Notes: a model not told the origin generated them from the sequence alone. Positions 8,200 to 18,140 are shown, counted from the first letter of the stretch. The stretch: DNA of 64,000 bases from CAVQDV01 sp963711375 (GCA_963711375.1 CAVQDV010000005.1:2790001-2854000); one strand, 5' to 3'. Made by a program: numbers and translations.

Positions 8200-8670
8200 A
8201 TGCAAATTCATATTATCGCCATTGGAACGCGAATGCCCTCTTGGGTGAATGATGGCGTTGCGGAGTATGCGAAACGCATGCCTTTGGATTTTAAAATACG
8301 TTTTAGCGAAATTCCCGCCGAAAAAAGGCTTAAAAATTCTAATCTCGCCAAAATCATGCACATTGAAAGTGAAAAATTGTTCGCGGCTATTCCCAGTCAT
8401 GATTATAAAATTGCTTTAGATCGAAAAGGTCTTGCTCTGGATACACTCGACATTGCTAAAAATCTCGGTAAATTTAGGGATCTTGGGCAGAATTTGAGTT
8501 TTTTAATTGGTGGGCCGGAAGGGATTAGTGAGGCTGTTTTAGGTAAAGTGGATGCACTTTGGTCTTTATCGAAACTCACCCTGCCACATCCTCTCGTCAG
8601 AATCGTTTTGGCCGAGCAATTTTATCGGGCATGGAGTATAATTTCCGCGCATCCCTATCATAGAGGGTAA
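8200..8670 (+). CDS. rlmH: 23S rRNA (pseudouridine-1915 N3) methyltransferase RlmH
   Basis: 156 residues, the family's normal length. SPOUT-class methyltransferase that modifies pseudouridine 1915 in helix 69 of 23S rRNA. The SAM-binding knot is visible as FLIGGPEGI and LTLPHPLVRIVLAEQFYRAW, and the C-terminus YHRG is characteristic of the family. Likely cotranscribed with rsfS; a palindromic repeat separates it from mrdA. Confidence 0.97.
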   Translation: MQIHIIAIGTRMPSWVNDGVAEYAKRMPLDFKIRFSEIPAEKRLKNSNLAKIMHIESEKLFAAIPSHDYKIALDRKGLALDTLDIAKNLGKFRDLGQNLSFLIGGPEGISEAVLGKVDALWSLSKLTLPHPLVRIVLAEQFYRAWSIISAHPYHRG

Positions 8671-8762
8671 ATAAATTTGAACCCCTCAGTAATCCTCTCC
8701 CAAGCTCAAGGGGAGAGGGGATAAAATTCGTTGGGTGCTTGGGCATGGGAGAGGGTTACTGA
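8671..8762. repeat. Dispersed palindromic repeat between rlmH and mrdA
   Basis: Outer arms CAGTAATCCTCTCCCA (8687-8702) and TGGGAGAGGGTTACTG (8746-8761) pair with one mismatch; a second stem CCCAAGC/GCTTGGG lies inside. The left half (CCCCTCAGT...GGGGAGAGGGGATAAAAT) recurs inverted at 39585-39637, and the right half resembles 27975-28005. It may act as a terminator or attenuator before mrdA. Confidence 0.75.
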
Positions 8763-8774
8763 TGGAAATAATGA

Positions 8775-10619
8775 ATGCCAAAAAAACTAGCCATTAAAAA
8801 TCACCAAACGGAAATTCGCTTGTTTAATGTGCGGGCGATTGCGGTTTGTGTTTTTGCGCTTGTTTTTACGCTAATTATTGTAGCTCGCCTTTTTTATTTG
8901 CAATTAATCCAACATCAATTTTATACAACACTTTCAGAACAAAATATTTTGAACTTAACGCCCATTACGCCCAAGCGTGGTTTAATTTATGATCGTAACG
9001 GGGTTTTACTGGCTAGAAATGTGCCCGCTTTTAGTCTAGCTATCGTGCCTGGCCGGGTCAAAAATTTAAAAGCAACGGTGAAAAATTTAGAAAAAATTCT
9101 GGAAATTACGCCAGAACAAATTTCCGCTTTTTATCGAAATGTTCATCAATCGCATCGTTTCTCGCCTATTCCTCTTATTCCAAAATTGACAGAAGAAGAA
9201 GCGGCAAAGTTTTATGTGAATCAATATCGTTTTCCCGGTGTTTCTGTGCAACCCCATTTATTAAGGGAATATCCGATGGGAGAATCGTTTAGCAATATTG
9301 TAGGTTATGTGGCGCGAATTACTCGAGATGAGCTCGCCACTATCGATCGCGATTATTACAATGCTTCAGGATATATCGGTAAAACCGGCATAGAAAAGCA
9401 ATATGAGGATTTGTTGCGGGGAACTCCAGGAAGTGAAGAAGTGGAAACCAATGCCCGCGGCGAAGTCGTGCGCACACTCAAAACAAATCCCCCCATTCCT
9501 GGCAAAAATATTTATCTCACCATCGATAGCCGCCTGCAAGAATTTGCCGAGCAAACTTTAGGGGATAATGCGGGCGTCGTCATCGCCATAGATCCGAATA
9601 CGGGTGAAGTGTTGGCGATGGTCAGTAACCCGAGTTTCGATCCCAATCCTTTTGTGGCGGGAATTTCGACAAAAAATTATCAAGCCCTTCTCAATGCACC
9701 GAATCATCCACTTTATAACCGAGTCATTCGCGGACTTTATAGCCCTGGGTCTACCATCAAGCCTTTTTATGCCATTGGTGGTTTAGATGACGGAGTGATT
9801 AATGCCTATACCAGCATAGTGGATAGTGGTCAATTTCAAGTACCTAATACCGATCATGTTTTTCATGACTGGTGGAAAACCGGCCATGGAATAGTAAATG
9901 TTACAAAAGCACTTGCGGTTTCCTGCGATTTATTTTTTTACCAGCTTGCTTACAATTTAGGTATTTATAAAATGGATCAAATTTTATTGCGTTTCGGATT
10001 TGGAGCGGCAACCGGAATTGATTTCCCCGGAGAATTAAGTGGAGTGGTTCCAAGCCCCGAGTGGAAACGCAAAGTGAAACATGCTCCCTGGTATACCGGA
10101 GATGCAATTAATGCCGGCATTGGACAGGGTGCTTTATTAGTGACACCTTTACAGCTCGCCGTTGCTACCGCTACGCTAGCTACGCATGGAATCCGTTTAA
10201 AACCGCATTTATTACTTACGCAAGATCAACCCAGCGGCTTGGCCCCAGTAATTTTAAATCATAACGAGGCTTGGCAGATTGTAACCCAGGGCATGGAAGA
10301 TGTCGTGAACGCCCCCTTTGGAACCGCGGCGGCTGTAGGACACAATTTAGCGTATACCCTCGCTGCAAAAACAGGGACGGCACAGGTATTTGGGAATCGA
10401 ACACGAAGTGAAGAACGCTCGGAATTAAATATCCCAAAGCCTCTGCGCAATAATCATTTATTTATTGCCTATGCTCCCGTTGATCACCCGAAAATTGCCA
10501 TCGTCGTAGTGGTTGAGCATGATGCCAAAGCCAATCAAGTGGCACGAGCAGTTTTGGATTATTATTTTAAATTTTGCGCGCCAACACCTGCGATTATGAC
10601 TGAGGAAAAGCCACTATGA
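8775..10619 (+). CDS. mrdA: Penicillin-binding protein 2, peptidoglycan transpeptidase of the elongasome
   Basis: 614 residues. One N-terminal transmembrane segment (about 20-42), then the PBP dimerisation region (RGLIYDRNG), then the transpeptidase domain. The catalytic Ser is in STIK at about residue 326. The second motif is SCD and the third is KTG at about 532. These spacings match E. coli PBP2. With RodA it polymerises and cross-links lateral-wall peptidoglycan. Its 3' end overlaps rodA by four bases (ATGA), so the two are translationally coupled. It is preceded by a palindromic repeat. Confidence 0.96.
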   Translation: MPKKLAIKNHQTEIRLFNVRAIAVCVFALVFTLIIVARLFYLQLIQHQFYTTLSEQNILNLTPITPKRGLIYDRNGVLLARNVPAFSLAIVPGRVKNLKATVKNLEKILEITPEQISAFYRNVHQSHRFSPIPLIPKLTEEEAAKFYVNQYRFPGVSVQPHLLREYPMGESFSNIVGYVARITRDELATIDRDYYNASGYIGKTGIEKQYEDLLRGTPGSEEVETNARGEVVRTLKTNPPIPGKNIYLTIDSRLQEFAEQTLGDNAGVVIAIDPNTGEVLAMVSNPSFDPNPFVAGISTKNYQALLNAPNHPLYNRVIRGLYSPGSTIKPFYAIGGLDDGVINAYTSIVDSGQFQVPNTDHVFHDWWKTGHGIVNVTKALAVSCDLFFYQLAYNLGIYKMDQILLRFGFGAATGIDFPGELSGVVPSPEWKRKVKHAPWYTGDAINAGIGQGALLVTPLQLAVATATLATHGIRLKPHLLLTQDQPSGLAPVILNHNEAWQIVTQGMEDVVNAPFGTAAAVGHNLAYTLAAKTGTAQVFGNRTRSEERSELNIPKPLRNNHLFIAYAPVDHPKIAIVVVVEHDAKANQVARAVLDYYFKFCAPTPAIMTEEKPL

Positions 10620-11749
10620 GCATTATCGATAATACTTATGAACAGCGCCTCAAACAGCAAATGAAGCAATTGCGCTGGCGTTTTCTGCATCTAGATCCTT
10701 GGCTGCTTTGTCTTCTATTCTTGCTCGCCTGCGTCGGGATTTTTATCTTGTATAGTGCAAGCAATCAAAATACCGAGATGGTGGAAAGTCAAATTATGCA
10801 TATTTTAAGCGGGTTTATCCTGATGTTTTTAGCCGCGCAAATTCCACCGCGATATTATTATCAATGGGCTCCTTGGATTTACAGCATTGGGGTTATTTTA
10901 CTCGCGCTTGTGCTCGTCATTGGGCATGTTGGACAAGGTGGAAGGCGCTGGTTTGATCTTCATATTTTTCATTTGCAGCCTTCTGAGATTATGAAAATTG
11001 GTGTGCCCATGATGATCGCCTGGTTCCTCAGCACTAAACATTTACCACCCGCTTCTCGTGTATTACTCATCGCTTTAGCGTTATTAATGATTCCTGTGCT
11101 TCTCACCGCTAAAGAACCCGATCTTGGAACGGCTATTATCATGGCTTCCGCTGGCTTTGCTGTCATTTTATTTGCCGGCATTTATTGGCGTTTTGTACTT
11201 TCTTTTGCTGCCCTTTCCATAGTGTGCTTACCCATCCTCTGGCACTTCATGCATCCTTACCAAAAGGCTCGCGTACTGACATTTTTAAATCCTGAACGGG
11301 ACCCTCTGGGAACAGGCTATCACATCATCCAATCCAAAATTGCCATTGGTTCAGGAGGCGCTTTTGGAAAAGGGTGGCTCGCTGGCACGCAATCGCACTT
11401 AGCATTTTTGCCGGCCCACGCGACGGATTTTATTTTTGCGGTGAGTGGCGAGGAATATGGATTTTTTGGCAGCCTCATTATTTTGGTCATTTTTTTAGGT
11501 GTTTTTTCACGTTGCGTGTATATTAGCTGCGTTGCACAAAGTGCCTTTACTCGTTTATTAGGAGGCAGTATTAGCCTCGCCTTTATCATCGGCGCCTTCG
11601 TCAACATTGGTATGGCAATTGGTATTTTGCCCGTGGTTGGGATACCCTTACCATTAATCAGTTATGGCGGCAGTTCGCTCTTAATGACAATGATTGGTTT
11701 TGGTATACTAATGTCAATTCATACGCACCGCACGCTATGGTCTAGTTAG
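10616..11749 (+). CDS. mrdB: RodA, SEDS-family peptidoglycan glycosyltransferase
   Basis: 377 residues, polytopic (about ten membrane segments). SEDS signatures are AKEPDLGTA, GYHIIQSKIAIGSGG and the C-terminal PLISYGGSS loop. It polymerises glycan strands with PBP2 in the Rod complex. The start overlaps the stop of mrdA. Its own stop is 29 bp before mltB, which completes a wall-synthesis operon. Confidence 0.96.
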   Translation: MSIIDNTYEQRLKQQMKQLRWRFLHLDPWLLCLLFLLACVGIFILYSASNQNTEMVESQIMHILSGFILMFLAAQIPPRYYYQWAPWIYSIGVILLALVLVIGHVGQGGRRWFDLHIFHLQPSEIMKIGVPMMIAWFLSTKHLPPASRVLLIALALLMIPVLLTAKEPDLGTAIIMASAGFAVILFAGIYWRFVLSFAALSIVCLPILWHFMHPYQKARVLTFLNPERDPLGTGYHIIQSKIAIGSGGAFGKGWLAGTQSHLAFLPAHATDFIFAVSGEEYGFFGSLIILVIFLGVFSRCVYISCVAQSAFTRLLGGSISLAFIIGAFVNIGMAIGILPVVGIPLPLISYGGSSLLMTMIGFGILMSIHTHRTLWSS

Positions 11750-11778
11750 TTCGAAGAATAACGTAAGGGAGTTTTTTT

Positions 11779-12810
11779 ATGCGAGTCGGAACAAAAGTAA
11801 TAATCGCGTTTAGTTTTTTATTGAGTAGCGCCATCGCAGCGCCTATTGTAAATCCTATGGAAAATGCAAAGCCTTTTCCCGTGACTCCAGAAGTCAAAAA
11901 TTATATTAATTCCACGGCAAAACATTATCATTTTTCCAAGCGGGAATTGGAAGCTTATTTTGCAAACACGAAACTTCTGCCAGCCGTCATTGATCGAATG
12001 AATGGCCCTTTTGAGGCTAAACCCTGGAATTATTATCACAGCTATTTTGTAACGCCCGAACGCATTCAACTGGGCCTGCAATATTGGAAAGATCATGAGG
12101 CCGCCCTAAATCGCACTGCAAAATTATATAATGTCTCGCCGCAAGTGATTATTGCGATATTAGGAATTGAAACCTTATATGGTCGCGGCATCGGAAAGTT
12201 TCCCGTTTGGGATACGCTCTCTACTTTAGCGTTTTATTATCCGGCTCGACAAAGTTTTTTCCGAAAAGAATTAACTCAGTATTTATTACTAACGCGCCAT
12301 GAAAATTTACCTGTTTTAGCGCTAAAAGGCTCCTATGCTGGCGCATTGGGCATACCTCAATTTATGCCGAGCAGTTACCGGAATTATGGTATCAGTTTAG
12401 AAAAAAATAAAAAAATTGATCTTTTCCAAGACCATGAAACCGCCATTGCGAGTATTGGAAATTATTTACGAAAAGCAGGGTATAATGCTGCAGACCCTGT
12501 AGCCACTCCCGTTGAACTTAAGCCTACTTTTTCTGCCGCTAAAATAATTACCCCGAAAGCCAAGCCTACAGAAAGCTTATCAAAACTGGAAACCCTCGGC
12601 GTGCGCTTTTCTCAACAATATCCGGCAAAAACTTCTGGATCTTTAATCGCGTTAGACAAAACAGAGGGCAAAGAATATTGGGTGGTTTTCCACAACTTTC
12701 GGGCCATCATGAGTTATAATCCCAACATTAATTATGCGATGGCCGTTTATCAATTGAGCGAAGCGCTGAAAAAAGCCCATGAACAAAGCAACACTCAACG
12801 CAGCGCGTGA
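11779..12810 (+). CDS. mltB: Membrane-bound lytic murein transglycosylase B
   Basis: 343 residues with an N-terminal signal peptide (hydrophobic run to about residue 20, then AIAAP); I see no lipobox Cys, unlike E. coli MltB. The SLT family 3 domain shows catalytic Glu in GIETLYG, the downstream YAGALGIPQFMPSSY block and the conserved C-terminal YNPNINYAMAVYQLSE. It cleaves glycan strands to 1,6-anhydro ends. It follows mrdB, where many gammaproteobacteria have rlpA or mltB. The last 32 bases overlap the next gene. Confidence 0.93.
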   Translation: MRVGTKVIIAFSFLLSSAIAAPIVNPMENAKPFPVTPEVKNYINSTAKHYHFSKRELEAYFANTKLLPAVIDRMNGPFEAKPWNYYHSYFVTPERIQLGLQYWKDHEAALNRTAKLYNVSPQVIIAILGIETLYGRGIGKFPVWDTLSTLAFYYPARQSFFRKELTQYLLLTRHENLPVLALKGSYAGALGIPQFMPSSYRNYGISLEKNKKIDLFQDHETAIASIGNYLRKAGYNAADPVATPVELKPTFSAAKIITPKAKPTESLSKLETLGVRFSQQYPAKTSGSLIALDKTEGKEYWVVFHNFRAIMSYNPNINYAMAVYQLSEALKKAHEQSNTQRSA

Positions 12811-14461
12811 ACTCCACGCCAAGGGAGATTTAAAGGGTGCTCTTGAAATTTATGAGGAGCTCTCAAAGAAAAGCCCTAAAAACGCCGAGCTTATGCACAT
12901 CATCGGCGTTCTTCATGCTCAATTAAATGAACCTGAACTTGCCTTAAAATACATCAGCCGCGCCATAGCCACCGAACCTAATGCCGCTTTTTACAACAGC
13001 CAAGGTAATGTATTTCGACGTTTGGGAAACTTAGAATCGGCAATTCTAGCTTATCAAAAAGCCATTTCAATGAATTCGAATTACCCAGCCGCTTATAATA
13101 ATTTAGGCTTAATTTACTATCAGCAACAAAATTTTTCGTTAGCGAAAAAAGCCTACGAAAATGCCATTACCCTTTCGCCTGATTTTATTGATGCCCTCAT
13201 TAATGCGGCCATTTTAGAAGCCCATCTCGGCGAATTAAATTCAAGCCAAGAAAAATTAGAGCGGGCCTATAAATTAAACCCCAATAACCTCAAAGTCGTC
13301 AGCCAACTGGCCCAAGTTTACTTAAGCTTAGGGGAATACAAAAAAGCTCTTATTTTTTTCGATGAAAAATTAAAAGCGCTCCCGGAGGATGCTGACACTT
13401 ATTACGATATCGGTTTGTGCCTACTAAAAACCGAAGAATATTCAGATGCCATTAAAAGCTTTGAAATGGCCATCACCTTGCACTCTAAAGCCTCCGATAT
13501 ACAACACAATTTAGCCACCGCCTACCTCTATTCCAAGGACCCTGAAAAAGCCCTTAATTATTATTTTCGTCAAATAGAAATCCAGCCCATGTTTGAAAGT
13601 TACTATAATATCGGCGTACTTTTGATGAATAAAAATCGTTCCAAAGAAGCGATCACCTATTTAGAACACGCGGCCTCCCTCGACCCAGACTACTTTCCGA
13701 CACATATTAATTTAGGCGCACTCTATCTCAAACACCAAAATTTACCAAAAGCCATCACACATTATCAGATGGCTGCTCGTTTAAAACCGGAAGATGCTGA
13801 AATTCGGCACATTTTAGCGGCTCTCCAAAAAGATAAAACACCCGATGCCGCCCCTAAAGAATATTTGCAGCATCTATTTGACCAGTACTCCACTTTTTAT
13901 GAAACCCACCTAACGAAGCATCTCAAATATCAGGTGCCCAACAAAATTTATACTCAAATTTATGAAGAAACCGGTTTGGAAAATGCCGAGCTACAAATTC
14001 TAGATCTTGGCTGCGGCACGGGTTTATGTGGCCAATTATTTCGAAAAATGGCGAAAAAACTCATAGGGATAGATATCTCTGAGAAAATGCTCAAAATAGC
14101 AAAAGAAAAAGAAATCTATGATGAACTTGCCGTGCTCGATGTTACAGCCGCCCTCGATCAATATCCCAACAATGATTTAATCCTATCCGCCGACGTTTTC
14201 ACTTACATCGGCAACTTATCCATTATTTTTGAAAAAGCGTTTAAGGCTTTAAAAAAAGAGGGTTTATTTGTTTTTTCTGTTGAAAAAACATTTGCTGAGC
14301 CTTATGAATTGCAGCACTCGATTCGCTATGCGCACTCTAAAAAATATCTTGAAGAATTGATCGAAAAAAATCACTTTATGGTAATACGTTTTGATAATCT
14401 TGTCCTTCGTAAACAGCATAACAAAGAAGTAGAAGGGTATTTGGTTTTACTCAAAAAGTAA
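12779..14461 (+). CDS. TPR protein fused to a SAM-dependent methyltransferase
   Basis: 560 residues. Residues about 1-345 are some nine to ten TPR units (for example AAYNNLGLIYYQQQNFSLAK). Residues about 355-560 are a class I methyltransferase with motif I LDLGCGTGLCG, the acidic loop IGIDISEKM and LILSADVFTYIG. The start ATG lies inside mltB (32-bp overlap), which implies coupling to the wall operon. Similar TPR-methyltransferase fusions occur widely in proteobacteria, with the TPR part thought to recruit a protein substrate. The target is unknown. It converges tightly on the htpX-like gene. Confidence 0.85.
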   Translation: MNKATLNAARELHAKGDLKGALEIYEELSKKSPKNAELMHIIGVLHAQLNEPELALKYISRAIATEPNAAFYNSQGNVFRRLGNLESAILAYQKAISMNSNYPAAYNNLGLIYYQQQNFSLAKKAYENAITLSPDFIDALINAAILEAHLGELNSSQEKLERAYKLNPNNLKVVSQLAQVYLSLGEYKKALIFFDEKLKALPEDADTYYDIGLCLLKTEEYSDAIKSFEMAITLHSKASDIQHNLATAYLYSKDPEKALNYYFRQIEIQPMFESYYNIGVLLMNKNRSKEAITYLEHAASLDPDYFPTHINLGALYLKHQNLPKAITHYQMAARLKPEDAEIRHILAALQKDKTPDAAPKEYLQHLFDQYSTFYETHLTKHLKYQVPNKIYTQIYEETGLENAELQILDLGCGTGLCGQLFRKMAKKLIGIDISEKMLKIAKEKEIYDELAVLDVTAALDQYPNNDLILSADVFTYIGNLSIIFEKAFKALKKEGLFVFSVEKTFAEPYELQHSIRYAHSKKYLEELIEKNHFMVIRFDNLVLRKQHNKEVEGYLVLLKK

Positions 14462-14475
14462 CACGCCCTTGAAAA

Positions 14476-15533
14476 CTAATCCTTGCGCTTAAAACCCAGT
14501 GCTGCTAGACGTTTATCGATGCTCGGGTGAGTCGAAAAAAAATCACTAAGAGAACTTTGCGCCTCGATGCCGGCTTTAATGGGATCAAAAATATAAGCCT
14601 CACGACGAATGGAATCGTGTGGCGTCTGACTATATTCTTGAGAATAGCGATCAATATTACTCTCATGATCGCCCTGAATTTTTAAAAGCGCGCGCGCCAA
14701 AGGCTCGTTGTTTCGCGTTAATTCCACACAGCCAGCATCAGCCATATATTCCCGAGATCGGCTTAAAAACAGCAATAATAAGGTCGTTAATAAAGGTAGC
14801 ACATAGCGTAAAACAATAATGATAATAACGAGCGCCTGCCCACCGCCACCGCCGCCCTCTTCATCACGACGACGATCACCCCAAAAAACGCGCTCCAAAA
14901 TAAAATATCAATCACGATCAGCATAATATTACTAAGTATCGAAGCCATTAAGGTTAGCTTAATATCCATGTGCCTAATATGGCTTAATTCATGCGCCATC
15001 ACGGCCTGAATTTCATCACGGTCTAGCTTATCCAGCAAGCCACGAGTAATGGCTACCATCGCAGATTTTTCGCTGTAGCCACTTGCAAAGGCATTCATAT
15101 AATCGGCCTCGATAATGAAAACGCGAGGCATATATTGCAATCCAGCGGCAACCTTCATTTCTTCGATTATATTGTAAAGCTGTTTTTCTTTTAAATCTGT
15201 GGTGTTTTCAGGGGTCACTTCATGATATTCAGTGCCTAATAGCATTATCCGATCATGAAATTTAAAGGCGACGAATAAAGAAATAATAGCAATAAGCGTG
15301 GTAATGATCGTTGCATAAGGCATTAACTTTAAGGTAATTAGCGCATGAAAAATGGTTCCAAGCGGTACGGTTTTATAATGCTGAGAATAAATAAATAGAT
15401 CTACAAAAACGCCTAAGGCCACATATAAGGCGATAAAAAGAGTAATCACCATTACCGTGCGGCGATTATTTTTTTTGATTACTTCGCGCCAGTTGCCGAC
15501 GCCAGCGTGAAAATCGTCTAAAGGTTTGTTCAT
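14476..15533 (-). pseudogene. HtpX-like M48 zinc metalloprotease, split by a one-base frameshift
   Basis: Frame one starts at ATG 15533 (GGAGG six bases upstream) and encodes MNKPLDDFHAG..., two membrane segments and the zinc motif HELSH, but runs into unrelated sequence after the poly-T run (14883-14888 on the plus strand as six A). The -1 frame continues the family sequence with FWGDRRRDEEGGGGGG, another membrane segment, SREYMADA with the third zinc-site Glu, and the terminal HPSIDKRLAALGF, ending at 14476. One added T in the run would restore a full protein of about 350 residues. It is either a genuine recent mutation or a homopolymer error. It lies 38 bp behind lemA, a frequent pairing. 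Confidence 0.85.
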
Positions 15534-15571
15534 ATGCACCTCCCGCAAGGGAATAATAGATGAAGCATGCT

Positions 15572-16153
15572 TTATAGCTGGACAGTGTAATCTTCTTTTT
15601 CTTTTACTTTTTCTGGGGATTCTAATTGCCAATACGGGAAATCAAAATCCAATTTCGCCTTAAATAAGGCAACAACCATTGCTGTAAAAAACATTTTTTT
15701 GCGAGCATTGTAACGTTCAATGCTGTCATTAAAAGCCTGCTTTGAATAAGCCAATTTATTTTCTGTGCTTACAATTTCTTCCTGTAACTGCATAGCATTT
15801 TGGTTGGCTTTCAAGTCCGGGTATTGTTCAAAAACCACATTAATCCCAGAAGACAATATACCGGAAATTTGATTTTCCGCTGCCATACGCCCCGCTTGAT
15901 CACCAGAGTCTTTAGCTTGCTCGGCTTTGGCACGCAAAGCCACAACATCCTTCAGAGTGCTCTTCTCATAGTCCATGTATTTTCGCACAACGCTGATAAG
16001 AGATTCAAAAACCTTGTAGCGTCGATCCAATTGAATATCAATCTGCTTTTGATTATTTCGAACAGACTCAATCATGGCAATTAAGGTGTTATAAACGAAC
16101 ACCACATATGCGCCAATAACGATGAGTAAAATGATAATCACTAAAAAGGACAT
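15572..16153 (-). CDS. lemA: LemA family membrane protein
   Basis: 193 residues. One N-terminal membrane helix (about 2-24) is followed by VYNTLIAMIESVRNNQKQIDIQLDRR, the LemA hallmark. Long alpha-helices follow, with the conserved YPDLKAN and STENKLAYSKQAFNDSIERYN blocks. The start has GGAGG upstream. LemA proteins are of uncertain function but are commonly encoded next to HtpX-like proteases, as here, which suggests a joint role in membrane-protein turnover. The reading frame is intact although its partner is frameshifted. Confidence 0.92.
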   Translation of the reverse strand: MSFLVIIILLIVIGAYVVFVYNTLIAMIESVRNNQKQIDIQLDRRYKVFESLISVVRKYMDYEKSTLKDVVALRAKAEQAKDSGDQAGRMAAENQISGILSSGINVVFEQYPDLKANQNAMQLQEEIVSTENKLAYSKQAFNDSIERYNARKKMFFTAMVVALFKAKLDFDFPYWQLESPEKVKEKEDYTVQL

Positions 16154-16214
16154 AAAGCACCTCCAATGCGTTGTAATACTATACTTATATCATAGCACAA
16201 AGGCAGTGAAAAGA

Positions 16215-16258
16215 TTCGGGCTGCCACTCTGCGTATTTTTCAGAGGAAGCAGCCCGAA
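16215..16258 (-). terminator. Terminator of the FadL-like porin gene
   Basis: Perfect 10-bp stem TTCGGGCTGC (16215-16224) / GCAGCCCGAA (16249-16258), extended by ACTCTG/CAGAG inside. On the minus strand it is followed by TCTTTTC. It isolates the porin gene from lemA. Confidence 0.75.
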
Positions 16259-16283
16259 GTTTAGACTTACCAGAACTAAAGGA

Positions 16284-17471
16284 TTAGGCCTGGAATGTTA
16301 ATCTCAGATCGATTAAGTTGATGTTTAGGTTTGAACGCCCAATAAGAGGCTGTTGTATAGCAGCCGGATTTAGAAATATATTGGTAATGCTGAAGGCTGT
16401 GTAATTAATAGTTGCAGCTTCCCAAAGATGACCATAGGCAATTTGAAAAGTTGTCGTCTTATTTATCTTAAAGTCTGGACCAGCAAAAAGCACAAACCAA
16501 TTACCCAAGGGAAAATTGACATAGTTATTAACGGTAGGCTCAATTCCATCTTCATAGGAAGCTCCCGCTGCAAGACCCCAGTTATTATTAACTTGGTAAT
16601 GCGTATAAAGTTGCACTAAGAAGCTGTTATTTTCCCATAAAGGAAAAATAGTCTGGCCAAGAAAAGCGGTATTTCGAAACTTAAATTCCTGCAAAGAGCT
16701 TGCTTCTGACCATTCACCCAAAAACTGCACCAACCAGGATGGGGACAAGAACTGTGTCAAACGTAAGACGAATTCAGTAGGAGTAGTTACCTTAACCGCA
16801 TTGGGAACTTGAACAGCCCCAAAGCTACTAATGCCATTATCCACGATGGTAACGGGAGAAGAACCAGTAACACTTAAATAAGTGCTAGGGGTAACGACTA
16901 CTGTCACACCGGCATCAAATCCTAATCCAAAGCCATCGACATCCGCAATAGTATATACGGGAACGGGCCCACCACCTTGAGTGAAGTTAACCCACTCACG
17001 TGTGATATCCAAACCAGCTCCTAGTACAAGACGGTCGTTCACTTGATAGCTCGCGCGTGGATTTACATTCTCAGTATGGAGATACGAACGAGCAGCGAAT
17101 GGATTGATTGCAAAATTAATACCATAATTTTCACCAGTCCAACCTGGATGATTATAATCCATGCCAATTACCCATTTAGGACTAACCCGATAAGCGATAC
17201 GAAACATGGGCATAACATTGGTAGTATCGGCTATGCCGCCTTGGGCAACACCATTAACAGTTATAGCCGTAGCAAAATCAATACCTACGACATCACTACC
17301 AATAATAACTTGATAGTGCGGGGTGGTAAAAAGATCTGCTGGATTCTGATTGTTGAGCCCGATAGTGGGCACGAAAGCCCCCATTGCTTGGGCAACTGTA
17401 GTAACGCCTGTGCTTAATGCTCCAAATAGGAACAGCGAAGCAGTGCCGATAATAAACTTATTCCCTTGCAT
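16284..17471 (-). CDS. FadL/OmpP1/TodX-type outer-membrane transport protein
   Basis: 395 residues with a signal peptide (hydrophobic 8-28, cut near AQAMGA). FadL features are the early Gly/Asn/Pro/Ala segment (GLNNQNPADLF), alternating amphipathic beta strands throughout, NPRASYQVNDRLVLGAGLD and WLVQFLGEWSEAS, with a C-terminal strand ending LRLTFQA. Such porins pass long-chain fatty acids or other hydrophobic compounds through the outer membrane. The precise substrate is not readable. A single gene with its own terminator; AGAGGG precedes the start. Confidence 0.85.
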   Translation of the reverse strand: MQGNKFIIGTASLFLFGALSTGVTTVAQAMGAFVPTIGLNNQNPADLFTTPHYQVIIGSDVVGIDFATAITVNGVAQGGIADTTNVMPMFRIAYRVSPKWVIGMDYNHPGWTGENYGINFAINPFAARSYLHTENVNPRASYQVNDRLVLGAGLDITREWVNFTQGGGPVPVYTIADVDGFGLGFDAGVTVVVTPSTYLSVTGSSPVTIVDNGISSFGAVQVPNAVKVTTPTEFVLRLTQFLSPSWLVQFLGEWSEASSLQEFKFRNTAFLGQTIFPLWENNSFLVQLYTHYQVNNNWGLAAGASYEDGIEPTVNNYVNFPLGNWFVLFAGPDFKINKTTTFQIAYGHLWEAATINYTAFSITNIFLNPAAIQQPLIGRSNLNINLIDLRLTFQA

Positions 17472-17569
17472 AAATTTCCCTCTCTTGTGCAGTGAAGTCT
17501 ACATGATATATAAATATTTTTTCTTTCGCAATGAAAAATTACTGACTTTCTATCCTAAAAATAATCTTG

Positions 17570-17980
17570 CTAATTAATATTCCTCAAAAAACCTTCTTTA
17601 GCTTTAATTGGAATGCTTTTTCCCTTCTCATCCACCGCAACGTAGGTAAAAATTCCCTCTGTTACTCGATGTCGGGTCTCATTACGAGGTCCAATGGTCC
17701 AGGTTTCGATATTAATCGTTAAAGAAGTGTTTCCAATTTTAAGCAGTTCTGTATAGCAGCAAACAAAATCTCCAACGTGAATCGGGGCAATAAATTTCAT
17801 GGACTGAATTCCAATGGTCACTATTTTGGCTTCGGTATATTCACGGGCCATACTTAAGCCCGCCAAATCCATTTGCGAAACCACCCAACCCCCAAAGATT
17901 TCTCCACCAGGATTGGTATCCGCAGGCATTGCTAGGGTGCGAATTGCTAATTCACCACGGGGTATTGTTGGCTTACTCAT
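17570..17980 (-). CDS. Acyl-CoA thioesterase, YciA-like hotdog protein
   Basis: 136 residues, a single hotdog domain. The family block NPGGEIFGGWVVSQMDLAG includes the catalytic Asp of YciA/Acot-type thioesterases. The later VGDFVCCYTELL and TEGIFTYVAVDEKGK strands complete the fold. It hydrolyses acyl-CoA to fatty acid and CoA, with a broad range in the family. Divergent from minC across 160 bp. Confidence 0.9.
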   Translation of the reverse strand: MSKPTIPRGELAIRTLAMPADTNPGGEIFGGWVVSQMDLAGLSMAREYTEAKIVTIGIQSMKFIAPIHVGDFVCCYTELLKIGNTSLTINIETWTIGPRNETRHRVTEGIFTYVAVDEKGKSIPIKAKEGFLRNIN

Positions 17981-18080
17981 GATCTCTGCCCTCTTCTTAA
18001 TCAGCCCAATCAGATAACATCATATCGTCCAGGAATAAAATGATCGAGGAATATTTTCAGAGCGGCCACAATATTTTTTA

Positions 18081-18109
18081 TTGCCTGCCTATTATGATGG
18101 TGCTATTCT
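18081..18109 (+). promoter_or_regulatory. Weak candidate promoter for minCDE
   Basis: TTGCCT (18081-18086), 17 bp, TATTCT (18104-18109), about 30 bp before the minC start. Four of six bases match in each box, so support is modest. Confidence 0.25.
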
Positions 18110-18140
18110 CGTTCAATCGTCGGTTTTGGAGCTATATATA

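Noticed and set aside
14883..14888. Programmed -1 frameshift at TTTTTTGGGG in htpX
   Set aside because: The heptamer does not fit the canonical X XXY YYZ pattern in the zero frame and no stimulatory structure is evident; an error or mutation is simpler. Kept only as a possibility in the findings.
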